NCBI GenBank assembly: GCA_035578175.1
Contig: JAQMRL010000003.1
Location: 83,153,969 to 83,217,968, forward strand
Direction of reading: 5' to 3'
Source: Catonia carolina
Lineage: Eukaryota; Arthropoda; Insecta; Hemiptera; Achilidae
DNA length: 64,000 nucleotides
The position numbers were made by a program, and so were the translations under genes. Shown in pieces: positions 1-11,386 of the stretch. The notes below the pieces were generated by a model. That model had not been told where the DNA came from and made no database searches. It saw nothing but the letters and a program-made list of their open reading frames with translations. Within the stretch, counting starts at the first letter, position 1; every line of letters begins with the position of its first letter.

Positions 1-1126
1 TTGTTGAGAAACCCGGTTTGTTATTTTCTTCTATAATACGGCCGACGTTCGTCTTCGTCTTCCTGCCTTACCTTTCTTTCGACTTGCCCCTAACACTGTC
101 ATGCCGTGCCAGTAATAATAATAAAACGTGTTACTGTTTGTTGCTGCTTTATGTCTACTAATGTTAGATTATGGTGTGTGGTAGTGTTATGATACTATTG
201 GGAAATGTTGATGAACTAGGATTAAGAGTGATTTACTGTATCTGAATCATAAAAAATTGTGCACTCATCTGTTGTCAGATAACAGTCGAATTGAGTAACC
301 AGTTGATGGGTGAATTCGCAATAATAATTCTGTACTAACTGGCTACATCGATTTATCATTTCACTATCGAGTAATAGGACCGCTACATTCTACAGTACAT
401 AAAGTTATCAAAAACAAAACAAAAACTACGAACGTGTTTCCTAAATTAAAATGTCAACAAAATTAAATGTTTTAGTTATCTTTCTCAAAATATTCAATTC
501 AATTTCAATTATTTATTTATTAAGTACAAAATACATTAACATATTTACTGATTCCCGCATAGGACAAATTCTCTACAATTGTTGTTCATGGATTTTATGC
601 ATTTGTTAGCCATTTAATGGAATTATAGCGCCTCAAACGTAAAAAACGTGTTTTTTGACAGTAAATTTTTGTGTTTTAAGCAAGTTATTTTACAAACTAA
701 GGGACTTACAGTTCTGGGACCTAGTTTAATCAATTTTTCAAGTCAAAATTCATATGTAACGATCAAATGTTTGTCTTAATTACCGTTCTAATTGGTTCAA
801 TCCGGTTTCATTTAATCCTCGGAGTGGAAATCTGGGCGAAATCTTTCGCTAGACTTATCTCGCTAACGAAGCATTTCCAGACATATGTTTATATGAACTT
901 TTTGTCTTGTTTTTAGGTCTACAATCAACTTTTAAAATGTTTTCTTTCCTCCCGGTCCAGCCTGTATAAGAAAAAATCTTGAAAAATTCTGTTTGAAATT
1001 TTTTGAAAACGATAGGGTAATTTTGAACATGTTAACTAACGGAGAGGTATTTTGCAACACACACACTCTAATAAACCTGATGTTTTTAAGATGTCTGGTA
1101 TTCATATTAGTGTGTTTCATTGATTC
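1..1126. other. Unannotated AT-rich sequence
   Basis: I see no gene, RNA or recognisable repeat. The small overlapping frames around 932-1214 have no family features and look like chance. Confidence 0.5.
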
Positions 1127-1437
1127 TCGTCTTACTTTCTCTTGCCCTATTATGAAATGTAGGGAAGGAAGGTGTTGTTTTCATGTCGAATTATTGAATT
1201 CAAATTTCACTTGAAAATACATTGTTTGACCCCTCCGTTCCTCCTTTTTACCCTCCTCCATGAGTGTGTGTGTGCGCGCGTGTGTGAACAAAACATCTTA
1301 AGAATGGAATATCGTACGAAGTTGAGACTTTGAACTTAAATTATGTACCGCAAGAAAACCGTCACAAAAATTTTCATCCAGATAGGTTTACCGGAAGTAG
1401 TAGTTTATTCGTGCAATTTCTCACTTTTTTGTAGTTA
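1127..1437 (+). repeat. R950 repeat, 5' part, diverged
   Basis: This is a decayed copy of the R950 family, best seen at 24347-25297. It opens with the conserved TTACTTTCTCTTGCC end, carries the internal GTGTGTGTG/GCGCGCG tract near 1264-1285, and keeps the segment with TTACCGGAAGTAGTAG that follows the microsatellite. It stops near 1437, so the 3' two thirds are missing. Confidence 0.7.
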
Positions 1438-2298
1438 ACAAGGTGATTTATTTATGATTAATACTTACTATACGAATACGAGTTATACAGGATAGTTATA
1501 CGAGTCATACAGGATCACCACTGTACAAAGTGATTTTTAAATTAAGATCTAATGAAATTGATCATGAATGAATGCGCGTGTTTTTGCGGAATTCCGGTTT
1601 TCCGTTGATTTGCTTCATGTCTGTTCAAAGAGTTATTTGGGCGATTACAGTAACAATAAATATTTAACTCTGAATGAATCTACGCTCACTTTTTATTAGC
1701 GAACGTACCATTTAGTTACGTGGGAACAGAACTTGATGTTGGGTGTTATACCTTTCATTGAAACATGAAACACGTAGGTTCATTTCCAGTTTCACTTCTA
1801 TATTTGTTATTCATTATTTTTTTTTATATATTTTTTTGCAAAAAATTACATAATATTTTGCATAATTTAACGTAGTACTTATTTCATATCATTTTACAGA
1901 TTTACTATATTTTTGTTCCCCTTTTTTATTTGTTATTTATGGCGTACGAACGCCTTTAGGTGACCCCAAAATGAACCTACAGATTTCTAACAACATTTGT
2001 TGACCTAATCTTGAATTTTAACATTCTAAAGCCTTGAAATTTATGAGAAAATTATTTATTTTGTAAAACTGGCTTAAGGATTTTGTAATTCAATTAAATA
2101 TTTTTAAGTACAGTTTCTGCTTTGTTATTTTTTTTGTATAGATTTTTTGAAGCTGGATTATCTTTCTTGAGTATTCAGCACATTTTATTGTAATTTTATT
2201 CATGGGTTACCGCTCATAACTTTTCCTCAGTGGTGAGAAGCCGAGGGACGAGTCATTCCATTTGGTTATTTGTAGGTTGTAGTAGTAACCATTTGTGT
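1438..2298. other. Unannotated AT-rich sequence
   Basis: No gene or family match recognised; poly(T) runs near 1817-1835. Confidence 0.45.
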
Positions 2299-2307
2299 AC
2301 TAATGTT

Positions 2308-2486
2308 TTTTTTTTTGTTTGTTTAACGTCCGACTGTTCTGCAATTACTGCTAATGCAGACGGTGAAAGATGAAATGATTGTTTTTGTAACATATGAACA
2401 TATTCCGTGCCTGAATAGGATTCGAACCCAAGACCGCATGATGAGAGGCGAGCACGTTACCAACTACGCCAATGCGGCCGACATGA
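2308..2486 (-). mobile_element. tRNA-derived SINE (SINE-2), with target duplication
   Basis: Read on the minus strand, the head GCCGCATTGGCGTAGTTGG contains a consensus RNA polymerase III A box, and GGTTCGAATCC is a perfect B box. The body contains CTGCATTAGCAG and the element ends in an A-rich tail, seen as poly(T) at its low-coordinate side. A 9-bp direct repeat ACTAATGTT flanks it (2299-2307 and 2487-2495; the first overlaps the tail edge), as expected for LINE-mediated retroposition. Sister copies are at 14424, 21281 and 23524. Confidence 0.9.
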
Positions 2487-2552
2487 ACTAATGTTAATTA
2501 TGAAAATTGTTTAATCTTGTGGCCTACTAGTATAATCACTACAGTATTATAC

Positions 2553-2970
2553 CCGGCGCCTCCATAGTACTGTTGTCCATAACAGGCAGGTTGAGTGTTA
2601 AATTAATTCAAATTAAATTATTACTTCTGGTTCCAAGGCTACAAAAAATATTTCTGTTTCTTAACATATGGTCAGCCAATTATATGATTAAAGCATTGAA
2701 GAATAGAAAAGGTAGAGGTGTAAAGACACCAGTCAGAGTTATGCACCTCTGAGAGTAATGTATTTCATTGTACAGCCAGACCCTGTGGTGAATGAAGTGA
2801 AGGTGTCATTTGCAGGGTGAAAGTTGATGCTTTTCAGAGGGCCTGGTATGCTGATAAGCGTACTCTTCCACTCAGTGAGGAAGGCAATGGTAAACCATCT
2901 CACTCCTCGTTTTACTTAGTAAAGTCTCTAGAGTTTTAAACCAGCCTTTTCAGCTGATGACGCAAACGTC
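2553..2970 (+). mobile_element. SINE-1 copy, near full length, with 12-bp target duplication
   Basis: This is a member of the (AAC)-tailed family with seven copies here. Conserved blocks are CCCTGTGGTGAATGAAGTGA, GCTTTTCAGAGGGCCTGG, CCACTCAGTGAGGAAGGCAA and TGGTAAACCA, followed by a 3' block CAGCTGATGA. The copy is bracketed by the direct repeat ACAGTATTATAC (2541-2552 and 2971-2982), which sets its limits and gives the longest 5' end seen in the window. No clear pol III A box was found, so the family head is unresolved; it could be a short non-autonomous LINE derivative instead of a tRNA SINE. Confidence 0.85.
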
Positions 2971-2982
2971 ACAGTATTATAC

Positions 2983-3296
2983 ATTACCGTGGTTTGTTTG
3001 ACCACCACGTCTTAAAAAACTAAGTTTTTAGTTGGAGTTTTATCAATGATATAACAACCCAACGATTAATAATAACTATATATAATAATAATGTATTCAT
3101 TTTTGTTCAATAATAAATTATAATTTATTGCTATAAATTTCCTACAACTACACATATTTTTATAACTAACGTAATCGTTTATAATAACTGAAATAAATCT
3201 TAAAATCATAAATAAAATAAAATAAAAATTTACGAATCAGTTTATTACAAATATATATACGACCTTACCTACAAAGAAATCTTGAGTGTAGGCAGA
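2983..3296. other. Unannotated AT-rich sequence
   Basis: AT-rich spacer with nothing recognisable. Confidence 0.45.
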
Positions 3297-3483
3297 GACA
3301 ATGTGTAGGTCCCGTGGTATAGTTAACGCAACAGACTTCTATGCATGGGTTCGAGTCCCGGTCTGGCATTTTTTCATCGTTCATATTCATCTTTATTCAT
3401 CATCCTTTACAATCTGGATTAGTCGTAACATATTACATGTAGCCGTAATACCGACATAACAGTCGAACGCAAAACAAAAAAAA
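3297..3483 (+). mobile_element. tRNA-derived SINE (SINE-3 type)
   Basis: The head is GTCCCGTGGTATAGTTAACG (A-box-like), the B box is GGTTCGAGTCC, then GGTCTGGCAT. The body ends with ACAGTCGAACGCAAAACAAAAA. The GGTCTGGCAT junction and the ACAGTC..ACG 3' block are shared with the copy at 27984-28156, although the middle differs. Confidence 0.75.
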
Positions 3484-3957
3484 TCATAAAATATATTCCG
3501 AATGTGAATAGAAATTCTGATCAATAAATTCACTGATTAATTCTAAATCATGTTGCTTAGACAGCTCTATGTTAAATTTTATCAGTTATTTAGAGATCAA
3601 AGTTTTGTAATTTTTATTTATTTAAAGTAGCATCAACAGTAAAGTCATTAGTGGTCGCAATTACAGAGTTTGTGTTTTGTGTTACTGTAAATCTTGGAGG
3701 TACAAAAACACGTTATGTGTAATCTTGATGTCTGTTAGCATGAGTTTCGTATTTCGTGTTACGTGATACTGTTCTTTTAGATTACATAAACCTGGCATTG
3801 TATGAGCAAGTCCTTTATCGTCAATGTATCTAGTGTAGTTTTAAAAAAACGGATCAGTTCATCAACTTTTTTCCTCTTTTGATTCATTTACGACTAAAAA
3901 TTTTACAAGAAGTTAATGTAATGATTATGATAATTGTGTTGAATTGGAATGATAGTG
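3484..3957. other. Unannotated AT-rich sequence
   Basis: No gene or repeat recognised. Confidence 0.45.
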
Positions 3958-4200
3958 ATGAGAGGGGGCCCCCATTGGTGCCTCCCTAAGAATTGTTTAA
4001 AAAAACTTTTCAATAATTTTGTTAAGGTTTATTTCATTAAATTAACAGATATATTCTCTAGCGTCTTTTTAAACTTCTTGCGGGATTTCCAGGTAGATGT
4101 AAAATGTAAAGTGAACGTACAAGTGGGTTATTGTGTTCTTGTGTCTTGTAAAAGCTTTTCTAAAGGTGTTCGATTCAAATTGGTGACGAAAGGTATTTGT
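3958..4200 (+). repeat. Dispersed repeat E, copy 1
   Basis: The block starts at a G/C-rich GGGGGCCCCCATTGGTGCC and continues through TAAAATG..AAGTGAACGTACAAGTGG and GTAAAAGCTTT. The same order of blocks appears in reverse orientation at 52330-52565, so this is a dispersed repeat. A 104-aa frame crosses it but resembles nothing I know. Class unknown. Confidence 0.6.
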
Positions 4201-4299
4201 TTGTACTTGGGTTTTGTTAATAACGTGAAGGGGTGTTTTTGCTATAAAGTTAAATGTTTTTGACTGAAATTTCTGAATTAGTTTTAAATTAAAATATCT

Positions 4300-4415
4300 A
4301 ATTGAACTCTCATTTTCGATTCGAAAAATCGTCACGTAAACAATACTTTCCTTCCAGAAATATTCATAGAGGGCAAAAGAAAGTAAAATAACATACAACT
4401 TATATTTCAAGCTTT
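4300..4415 (-). repeat. R950 fragment, 5' end, inverted
   Basis: On the minus strand this reads from TTTACTTTCTTTTGCCC through the CCTATATGAATAT-like segment to the GATTTTTCGAATCG block that begins R950 copies. It lies head to head with the R950 3' fragment that follows. Confidence 0.6.
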
Positions 4416-4417
4416 TT

Positions 4418-4570
4418 TTTCTAGCTTAGTTTAGCGTCAATTAGTGATTTTCCGTATTTAAAGTCGAACGGGTTTGATTTTCATTTAGCGTGATTCACTC
4501 ATGATTATATTGCTCATTGTTTAAATTGACAAGAGAAAGTCATGTGAGAGCTGACACTAGATATTTAAAT
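4418..4570 (+). repeat. R950 fragment, 3' end
   Basis: It has AGCTTAGTTTAGCGTCAATT, GTGATTTTCCGTATTT, TTGATTTTCATTTAGCGT and GACAAGAGAAAGTCATGTGAG, the 3' blocks of the family in order, ending in GACACTAGAT where other copies read CACACCAGAT. Confidence 0.65.
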
Positions 4571-5195
4571 TGTAATTTATTTACCTAATTTATTGATAAT
4601 TTATTTTATATCTGTATAAAAAATAACTTTCTTTCGGCCCAAAACTAACTTTTATGCATTTTAAAGATTTTTATCTCTTCCTAATTACTCTATGCCTACT
4701 CTAAAAAACATAAAAGTGTAATAATAAATGAAAAAGAAAACTTTTCTCTTTTATTTGACAACTAACGACATTGTTATTAGCTTAACTATAAAATAATAAC
4801 AATAAATTTAAGTAACTATAGACCACAATTTGAAAAAGAACGGTATCATAAAACTAAATAATTCTTGTCTATTTTTCAATTTTATGTCCTTTACTGGTTT
4901 TTTTATTACAATTATTTTTTTATTGTTATAAATTATACCTGTAATATAAATACTTAACTTTTATTCTTCAGAATTGTATTTAAATGAAAAAAAGTAGGAT
5001 TCTTTCAAGTCCGTTAGCAAGATTGTTCATTAAAGAGTTATGAGATTTGTTGTCGTATTCATTTTCAGATGACATATACTCCGAAAACCTAAATTCCATT
5101 CATTTGAAAAATATTGTTCCCACATTATTCATAAATCGTTAAACATTCCCGAAAGCTGTCTTCTTTTGTTTATTTTAGTTTAAACATTAAGTAAG
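4571..5195. other. Unannotated AT-rich sequence
   Basis: No gene or repeat recognised. Confidence 0.45.
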
Positions 5196-5199
5196 ATAT

Positions 5200-5541
5200 T
5201 TTAATTTAATTACTTGTTTTATAAAACTTTACTTAAGCCAATGTGGATGTACGGTTGTCAAATCTATGGTTCATCAAAACCATCAGTCATAGCTAAACTT
5301 CAATGGTTTCAGTCAAAATTGCTTCGTACGCTAGTTAACGCTCCATTTTTTGTCAAATCACACACTTCACTCAGATCTAAAAATCCCATTTATTAATGAC
5401 GCCATACACGAAATGTATCAACGCTTTAGATTAAAATTGTTTAACAACTCCAACCCATTGATTCGTGAACTAAGTTCTCCACATTTATCAGGCAATCCTT
5501 ATCATCGGCTTTGCAGGAGGTGGAGCAGAGACTTGGGTTAA
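5200..5541 (+). pseudogene. Jockey-like non-LTR retrotransposon, ORF2 C-terminal fragment
   Basis: Two adjoining frames together give the C-terminal end of a Jockey-type reverse transcriptase protein. The first (5214-5396) has LLKPMWMYGCQIYGSS and LQWFQSKLLRTLVNAPFF. The second (5350-5541) has NHTLHSDLKIPFINDAI, then the ending RRWSRDLG and a TAA stop. The frame changes near 5362-5370, so the copy is broken. The catalytic RT core (YxDD) and the endonuclease are not present. This is a typical 5'-truncated dead insertion; paralogues are at 26225, 38470 and 51520. Confidence 0.85.
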
Positions 5542-6289
5542 CTTTATTCAATACAGTTCAAATCTAATCACGCTTAATAAACATATTAATAAAAATAATT
5601 AAACTTACTATTATTAACTGAATACTCTTAATTATTAAATTGTGAAAACGCTAACTGTAGTAATTAACTGCGGGAGTTCTACTAATGAGTAGTGTCCTCC
5701 TTTTTCGCGTAACGTCATTTTTAAAAATGTATATTATGAGCACATTTGTTGGTTGTGCATAACCACACAGTTGTAAATAAAAATAAGTAAAGTGAAAAAA
5801 ATTACTTGCTATCATATCAAACAACGAAAAGCAAAAGAAAGGAATTATTTGGAACGCATTTATTTAGAAAAGTAATAATATAGACTGTAAAAATTAAAGC
5901 GTTGGGTAATTTATTGGTGTACCTGCATAAGTAGATTTTGTCCAAACAATTTACTGTTGTGATTAAAACATAGTAATCAATTCTGTTTCTTCTGTTGTGA
6001 TTGTGGACTTCAAAAATGTTCAAAGAAGGACTGTAAGCAATTAAAGTTCTTTTAATAATTGTCTGCTTGAGGTTAGGTAGTTTACTCCCTACGTATACGT
6101 GATTATTTTTACTGAAATTTTAAATCGTTTTCCGTATTACTCCGTGAAGCACACTCCAATATAGTGTATGAGACACAAGGTAAATTTAGACTTTAGTAAG
6201 CTGCGATTAGCATTTTTTTATTATTTAATTTGGCAATTTGTATGAAATTTTACTACAGACTTAACCGGTAAAACAATTTCAATACTTAA
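5542..6289. other. LINE 3' flank and unannotated AT-rich sequence
   Basis: The first 100-150 bp are probably the 3' UTR of the Jockey fragment; the rest shows nothing recognisable. Confidence 0.4.
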
Positions 6290-6495
6290 CTTTTACTTGT
6301 ATACGGATTTGAATACTAGATAGTGGTTACCGGTGTACTTTGATTGTTGTTATTCAATTAACCACACTCTATCAGAATTGGTCGGACTGAGTCTATCCAA
6401 AACTAATTTTCTTTAACATATCATACATCCTCATCTGATAGGGTCGTAGGGTTTCTTATCGTTTTTATAATTGAAGAGTTGCAACAAACATATCA
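6290..6495 (+). mobile_element. SINE-4 copy, 5' truncated
   Basis: It has ATACGGATTTGAATACTAGA, TAGTGGTTACCGGTGTACTT, then TTAACCACACTCT, GGTCGGACTGAGTCT and a GGGTCGTAGGGTTTCTTAT block, all in the order found in the full SINE-4 at 42232-42553. The tRNA-like head is missing. Confidence 0.75.
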
Positions 6496-6890
6496 GGGTT
6501 TTTTTTTTATTTGTTATCGGGAACTGTACATTGTTGACAACTACCCAATTTGATCGCTGCTTTTTGCTGAATTTTTTTTCTTGACGTGGGTTAGATATGA
6601 GTTTGAACAAGGACCCTCAGTAGAGTTTGTTCATGGATGGCTGTCAATTGGTCACCATACAAAGTCACTTGCCCCACCGGTGTTACTTAACATATAATAG
6701 CTCAATCCCTTCAATCCCTTCACTTCAATCCCTTGCTCCTGTGTATATTGTAGCCTACTGTACGACTGTAATTATAGTTTAGTCAACACCTTAGGATAGA
6801 ACCGGTTATTTTTGGGTCATTTGTTATTCATGAGCAATATGTACATGAAATTGACTTTTGATTTTATATGATAATGTTAATAATAGGTAA
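6496..6890. other. Unannotated sequence with short direct repeat
   Basis: Contains a small repeat of CAATCCCTT at about 6703-6732; otherwise nothing recognised. Confidence 0.4.
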
Positions 6891-6892
6891 TG

Positions 6893-7281
6893 GCAGCCCT
6901 AGTCCTTCTTTATGGAAGTGAGTCATGAGTTACCACGAAACGCCAAGAAAGTAGGATCCAATCAGCTGTAATCAGGTTTTTAAGAAGGGTAAAGGGCTGC
7001 TCAAGGCTGGATCTAATACATAACGAGGAAATTAGATCTGAGTTGGGTGTATTCAGCGTGAATGAAAAAGTAGAGGAGTACCGCTATCAATGGAGGCAAC
7101 ATTTGAAACGAATGCCAGAGGAGAGAATACCCTTCAAAGTTATGGAATATGTTCCAGATAGAAGGAGAGAGGTGGGAAGACCTCGATGAAGATGTGCTGG
7201 TTATAATATCTCGAATTTTTGTATATGTGTAGGATTGTTTGAGTTCGGAACAGGCTTATACCTAATCCTTGATAGTAAGAA
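6893..7281 (+). pseudogene. Non-LTR retrotransposon, ORF2 C-terminal fragment
   Basis: Conceptual translation gives a LLYGSES motif, then a region like VIRFLRRVKGCSRLDLIHNE, EEYRYQWRQHLKRMPEERIP, and a GRPR motif. This is the well-known C-terminal end of insect endonuclease-RT proteins. Stops and frame breaks interrupt it (TGA after SES, TGA within the RPRRRW-type motif). The 3' UTR GGAACAGGCTTATACCTAAT and a (AAG)n tail are shared with the copy at 32784-33010. No RT catalytic core remains. Confidence 0.85.
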
Positions 7282-7372
7282 GAAGAAGGAGTAGGGAGGA
7301 GGAGGAGGAGGAGGAGGAGGAGGAGGGAGGAGGAGGAGGAGGAGGAGGAGGAGGAGGAGGAGGAGGAGAAGA
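7270..7372 (+). repeat. (GGA)n microsatellite
   Basis: About 90 bp of nearly pure GGA/GAG repeats directly follow the (AAG)n tail of the preceding LINE fragment, suggesting that the tail seeded the expansion. Confidence 0.95.
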
Positions 7373-8520
7373 AGATTTTATACGATCTGTGTAATACAAT
7401 ATTAAAGGATTGGAAATTGTTCCTTATATTGGTTTAAAATTTTCTGCTACCATTTTACGAGCTATTTCATGTCAAAAAAATCTTAAAATACTACGTAAGA
7501 GGGTCATTGTCACTTTACATAAAATTTAGAATTTCTGTCCATGTTATTACTTCTATGTTTTTATAAGATTTTTTTTAATCCGTTTTAAAACACAATAGTA
7601 AATTTTCATCGTCATGATTTAAATTTAAATGGTTTTAAAATTGTTTATAAATCACATATGAATGATAATAAAATTGCCATTTGTTTCTTCGGATTGTTTA
7701 AAATTTGTTGTTGGTTTATTTTACGACTTCACATTTATGTTTAAATTTTTTTTTATTTCCATTTCATCATTCAGAAAACAACTTTCCTCGAATTTTTACA
7801 ATTTTTTTAAAATGACAATGGATGTATTGGAGTCTTATAAATATGTATGTATAAGTAAAAATTTAAATACTTTTCTTTGTTATTTATGGGTTTTTTAAAC
7901 CGTTGTTTTTTCTTTACGAGTTCATTCTTATAGATATTGATGTTTTTTTTTCTTGCTGGGACGTTAAAAAGTTTGTATCAACTTGGTAGATATTGAATTA
8001 GTCCATCTAAAATAATTGTTGTAATTTTCTGAATGCAGAAGTCATCAGAATAATAAACGTTCTAAATTGTCTTTGAACTTCGTTGGTGGCCTTTTCTTTT
8101 AACTTTTCTGCCAATCCTTCATTTTTCTTTTGTTTCGTTCGGTTATTATCATAATAATTGTCTTTTGACTGATTTGCAAGGAAAAATTAAAACAATACGT
8201 TTTTTCTGTATTGTATATGTAATAGGTGATTTTATAAACCGAACAGCTTCAGCTGTCCGATTCATAACAGCGTGTGAAGATGATGATAGTCTTGTTCAAG
8301 GATTTTCAGGCTGCATTTATCAATGAAGGCAGATATTAACATTTGACCTTAGTTAAATTTTATATTTTCAGTAGTAAATGATATTTTTAAATATCCATAG
8401 CTGTAAATTAGAGTTACATGACTTAGGGCACTGTATTCTTTTTTACAAAAATTGATAACCCCATTTGCTTCGCATTCGAATAAATATTTTATTTTGTTTA
8501 CAAATCGTCCATGTTTTAAA
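7373..8520. other. Unannotated AT-rich sequence
   Basis: T-rich stretches with a chance 78-aa frame at 7662-7898; no gene or repeat recognised. Confidence 0.45.
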
Positions 8521-8526
8521 ATAAAG

Positions 8527-9247
8527 TACGAGAGCGTATTGAAAAGTATTGCCTCCATCGCTATAACTAATATAATGAAGGGCCAGACAATCTCAAAAGT
8601 GGTTAGTCATGTATTGAACTATTTGTAAACACGTCACCCAAGCGGCGATTCACAGCCGCAACTGAAAAATTCAAAACAATGCCATCTGCTGGGAAAGACA
8701 TGATTACAATTTTCTGGGATTGTGATGGTATCAGTCATAAGGAGTTTTTGGAACGTGGCTGTACTGTCAACTCCGAACAATATGTTGCTACCCTATCAAA
8801 TCTGAAGCGACGGCTGTGTAGCGTTCGTCCATACAAAGAGCCAACCAGTTCTGCATCATGACAACGCTTTTCCTCACACAAGTCGGAAAACGCGTACGTC
8901 ACTAGAGAAGCTTGAGTTTCAAGACGTTTTACCTCATCCACCTTATAGGCTAGACCTTGCGCCCTGAGACTTCCTCTTTCCGAAGCTTAAGGAACATCTC
9001 AAAAGTATGTGTTTTTCTTCGAATGCAGAGGTGAGGAAATGGTGTCGTACGAAAACTTCAAACTTTTCCAAAACGTAGTACGTTGACGGGAATGTGTTGC
9101 TATTAACAGCGATTATGAGGAAAAGTGATTATATTGATAAGTAGGGGACAGTTTAATGTATAATTTCACATTAATATGTAAACAATATTATCCATTACTA
9201 ATAAAGTTACAGGGATGGTAGCATTACTTTTCAATACAACCCTCGTA
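8527..9247 (+). mobile_element. mariner-family DNA transposon, internally deleted and decayed
   Basis: The ends are inverted repeats: TACGAGAGCGTATTGAAAAG at the left and the complement of TTTTCAATACAACCCTCGTA at the right, with TA at both edges. Between them a transposase remnant reads FKTMPSAGKDMITIFWDCDG, RGCTVNSEQYVATL and RRLCSVRPYK, then, after frame breaks, DNAFPHTSRKTRTS and a PHPPYRLDLAP block. These match the second and third catalytic Asp regions of the mariner DDD transposase. At about 0.72 kb, against roughly 1.3 kb for a full mariner, the N-terminal DNA-binding part and first catalytic Asp are deleted. Not functional. Confidence 0.92.
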
Positions 9248-9248
9248 G

Positions 9249-10437
9249 AATACTGGTCACCTGAAATAATTGGGGCGGACCCATTTCGGATTACTTGAAA
9301 TTAATAAATATGGACGTAACAATTAATGGAGATAACAACGCTTTTTTAACTTAGAAAAACTAAATATTTTACAATTTAATTGAAATACCAACTATTTTAT
9401 ATTAATTATACAATTTTTTTTAAATCCCTAATGTGTGCCAAAAAACTCCGCTTATCCAAACCTTGCTTAACCGAACCGTATCCGAATACTTTTTTAATTC
9501 GATGATTACCTACTTAATCTCAATACTGCATTATTTTACGTACAATATAGTACTTAAATACACAGCGTAAGTTAAGTTATAGAACATAGTAAAATGAAAT
9601 AAATTACGAATATATAAAGTTTAACTTTTCTAGGAAGCGTTTGTTAATGCGTACGTTGAACCGTCGTTAATCTATTGTGACGAAAAAATATTTATCGTAT
9701 ACCATAGTAGTCTCAATTCGCATTTCCAGGAATTCAACCCCAATACCCCCAATCTGTACAGTAACAAGTGCTTTTATTAAAAAAATGGCGTGATATTGTC
9801 CCAAGTTAACGGTTTCATTAAAACCCTCTTTTTAAAGACTATGTAAATAATTGAAGTTAAATACAATAAATGTTAATAACTGTTCACTGTTAAATTTATT
9901 CTCTTGAAATTACCGTATTTTCCTTTGTTGGTGTTAAGGTCATCAGCCGAAAGGCTGGTTTGAACCTCTAGCTAGAGGCTTTACTAAGTAAAACGAGGAG
10001 TGAGGTGGTTTATTGTTGGCTTCCTCACTGAGTGGAAAACTATGCTTATCAGCGTGCCAGATCCTCTGAAAATCATCTACGTTCCACCTTGCAAACGACA
10101 CCTTCGCTTCATTCACCACAGTCTGGCTGTATAATGAAATGCATTACTCTTAGAGGAGGTAACTCTTGACTCATGTCTTGTACACCTCTATCTCTTCTGT
10201 TCTTAAATGCTTCAGTCGTATAATAGGCTTATCATGTGATGAGAAATGGAACTATTTTCTGTAGCCCTGGAACTAGAAGATCGAGTGCAAAAAATTGTTA
10301 CACGCCACCTGTTTGTTAAGGGTGAATTCACTCTTAACTATTTTTAAATTCTTTAAGTATGTTTGCATGTTATCCGGAATTTCTCGGATCCGAAATGAGG
10401 TCTAACCCTATATTTTGGAGAACCGGGGTTTTACTGT
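9249..10437. mobile_element. pogo-like non-autonomous DNA element (tentative)
   Basis: The left part (GGACCCATTTCGGATTACTT at about 9278) and the right part, read in complement (CAGTAAAACCCCGGTTCTCC then CCTCATTTCGGATCCG), form diverged terminal inverted repeats of about 65 bp. CAGT-start and GGATTA/CGGATAA motifs are typical of pogo/Tigger ends. No transposase frame remains. A SINE-1 copy is inserted at 9925-10322. Confidence 0.4.
9925..10322 (-). mobile_element. SINE-1 copy, inverted, nested
   Basis: The complement carries the family blocks in order: CACTCGATCTTCTAGTTCCAGG, GAATGAAGCGAAGGTGTCGT, CCACTCAGTGAGGAAGCCAA, and the 3' block CAGCCTTTCGGCTGATGACC. It lies inside the pogo-like element. 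Confidence 0.85.
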
Positions 10438-11190
10438 TTAAATAAAAAAAATAATTTAAATATGAAACGTGTGTATCTCTTATCGATTCGTGTAATCCAG
10501 TTGTAATCGCTAGCATACGTCGTTGATTTTATCCATCTCATTCTGTTTTGTAAACTGGGATTACGTTACATTTCTTCTACTGTTGGCAGTTCAGAAACTT
10601 GATGTAAATCTACCTTCAAATTAACTGACTGGTACGTGTTTAGTAACTTTCCTTAAGGCAATATGTTGAATTCAACGTGTGGTTAATTTTACAAATAAAT
10701 ATGTATACCGACTCTTGGCTGATTGCAGCCATTCATGGAAAAAAATAATAGTCTCGACTTCCTTTGGACCAGTTCTTGTCTGAACACGGTGACTACCGTT
10801 TTATTTGTTTAAGTTATATATTTAGAATACGTGTTTATATTTTTCAATTTGTTACTATTCTGTTAAGCGGCAGGCTGCTGGCTTCTTGACTTTTTTATTT
10901 TAATTTAATTTCATTGTATAAAAGGGGTAAACGACAGCGGGTGGTCTTTAACTGTCGGATCAATAGACCGTCTTCTTTAAAAATATATTTTATTTCCTTC
11001 TCTTTCTAATAATTTTAGTTTTGTACATTTCTGTCCATATTCTAGTCTTTTGTTTAGTTTTCTAAGTTTTTAATAATATTATTTTTGATACATAAAAAAT
11101 TATTATGAATGGAGTCATTAAAATGCCAGATTCATTTTCTAGGGTCGTTCATAAAATTGTTTGTTGGTAAACATCGTTAAAAATAGATTT
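10438..11190. other. Unannotated AT-rich sequence
   Basis: No gene or repeat recognised. Confidence 0.45.
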
Positions 11191-11386
11191 TGTTGTTGTT
11201 TAGGTCATCAGCCGTAAGACTGGTTAGAACCTCTGGAGGCTTTACTAAGTAAAACTAGGAGTGAAGTAGTTTAAAGTTGCCTTCCTCACTAAGAGGAAAA
11301 TCCTTATCAGTATGTTAAGCCCTCTGAAAATTATCTGCTTCCACCCTGCAAATGACACCTTCACTTCATTCACCACAGGGTCTAGG
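11191..11386 (-). mobile_element. SINE-1 copy, 5'-truncated
   Basis: It covers only the 3' half of the family, from the (AAC)-rich tail (seen as TTGTTGTTGTTT) to CACCCTGTGGTGAATG on the complement. It directly abuts a second copy in the same orientation. Confidence 0.85.
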
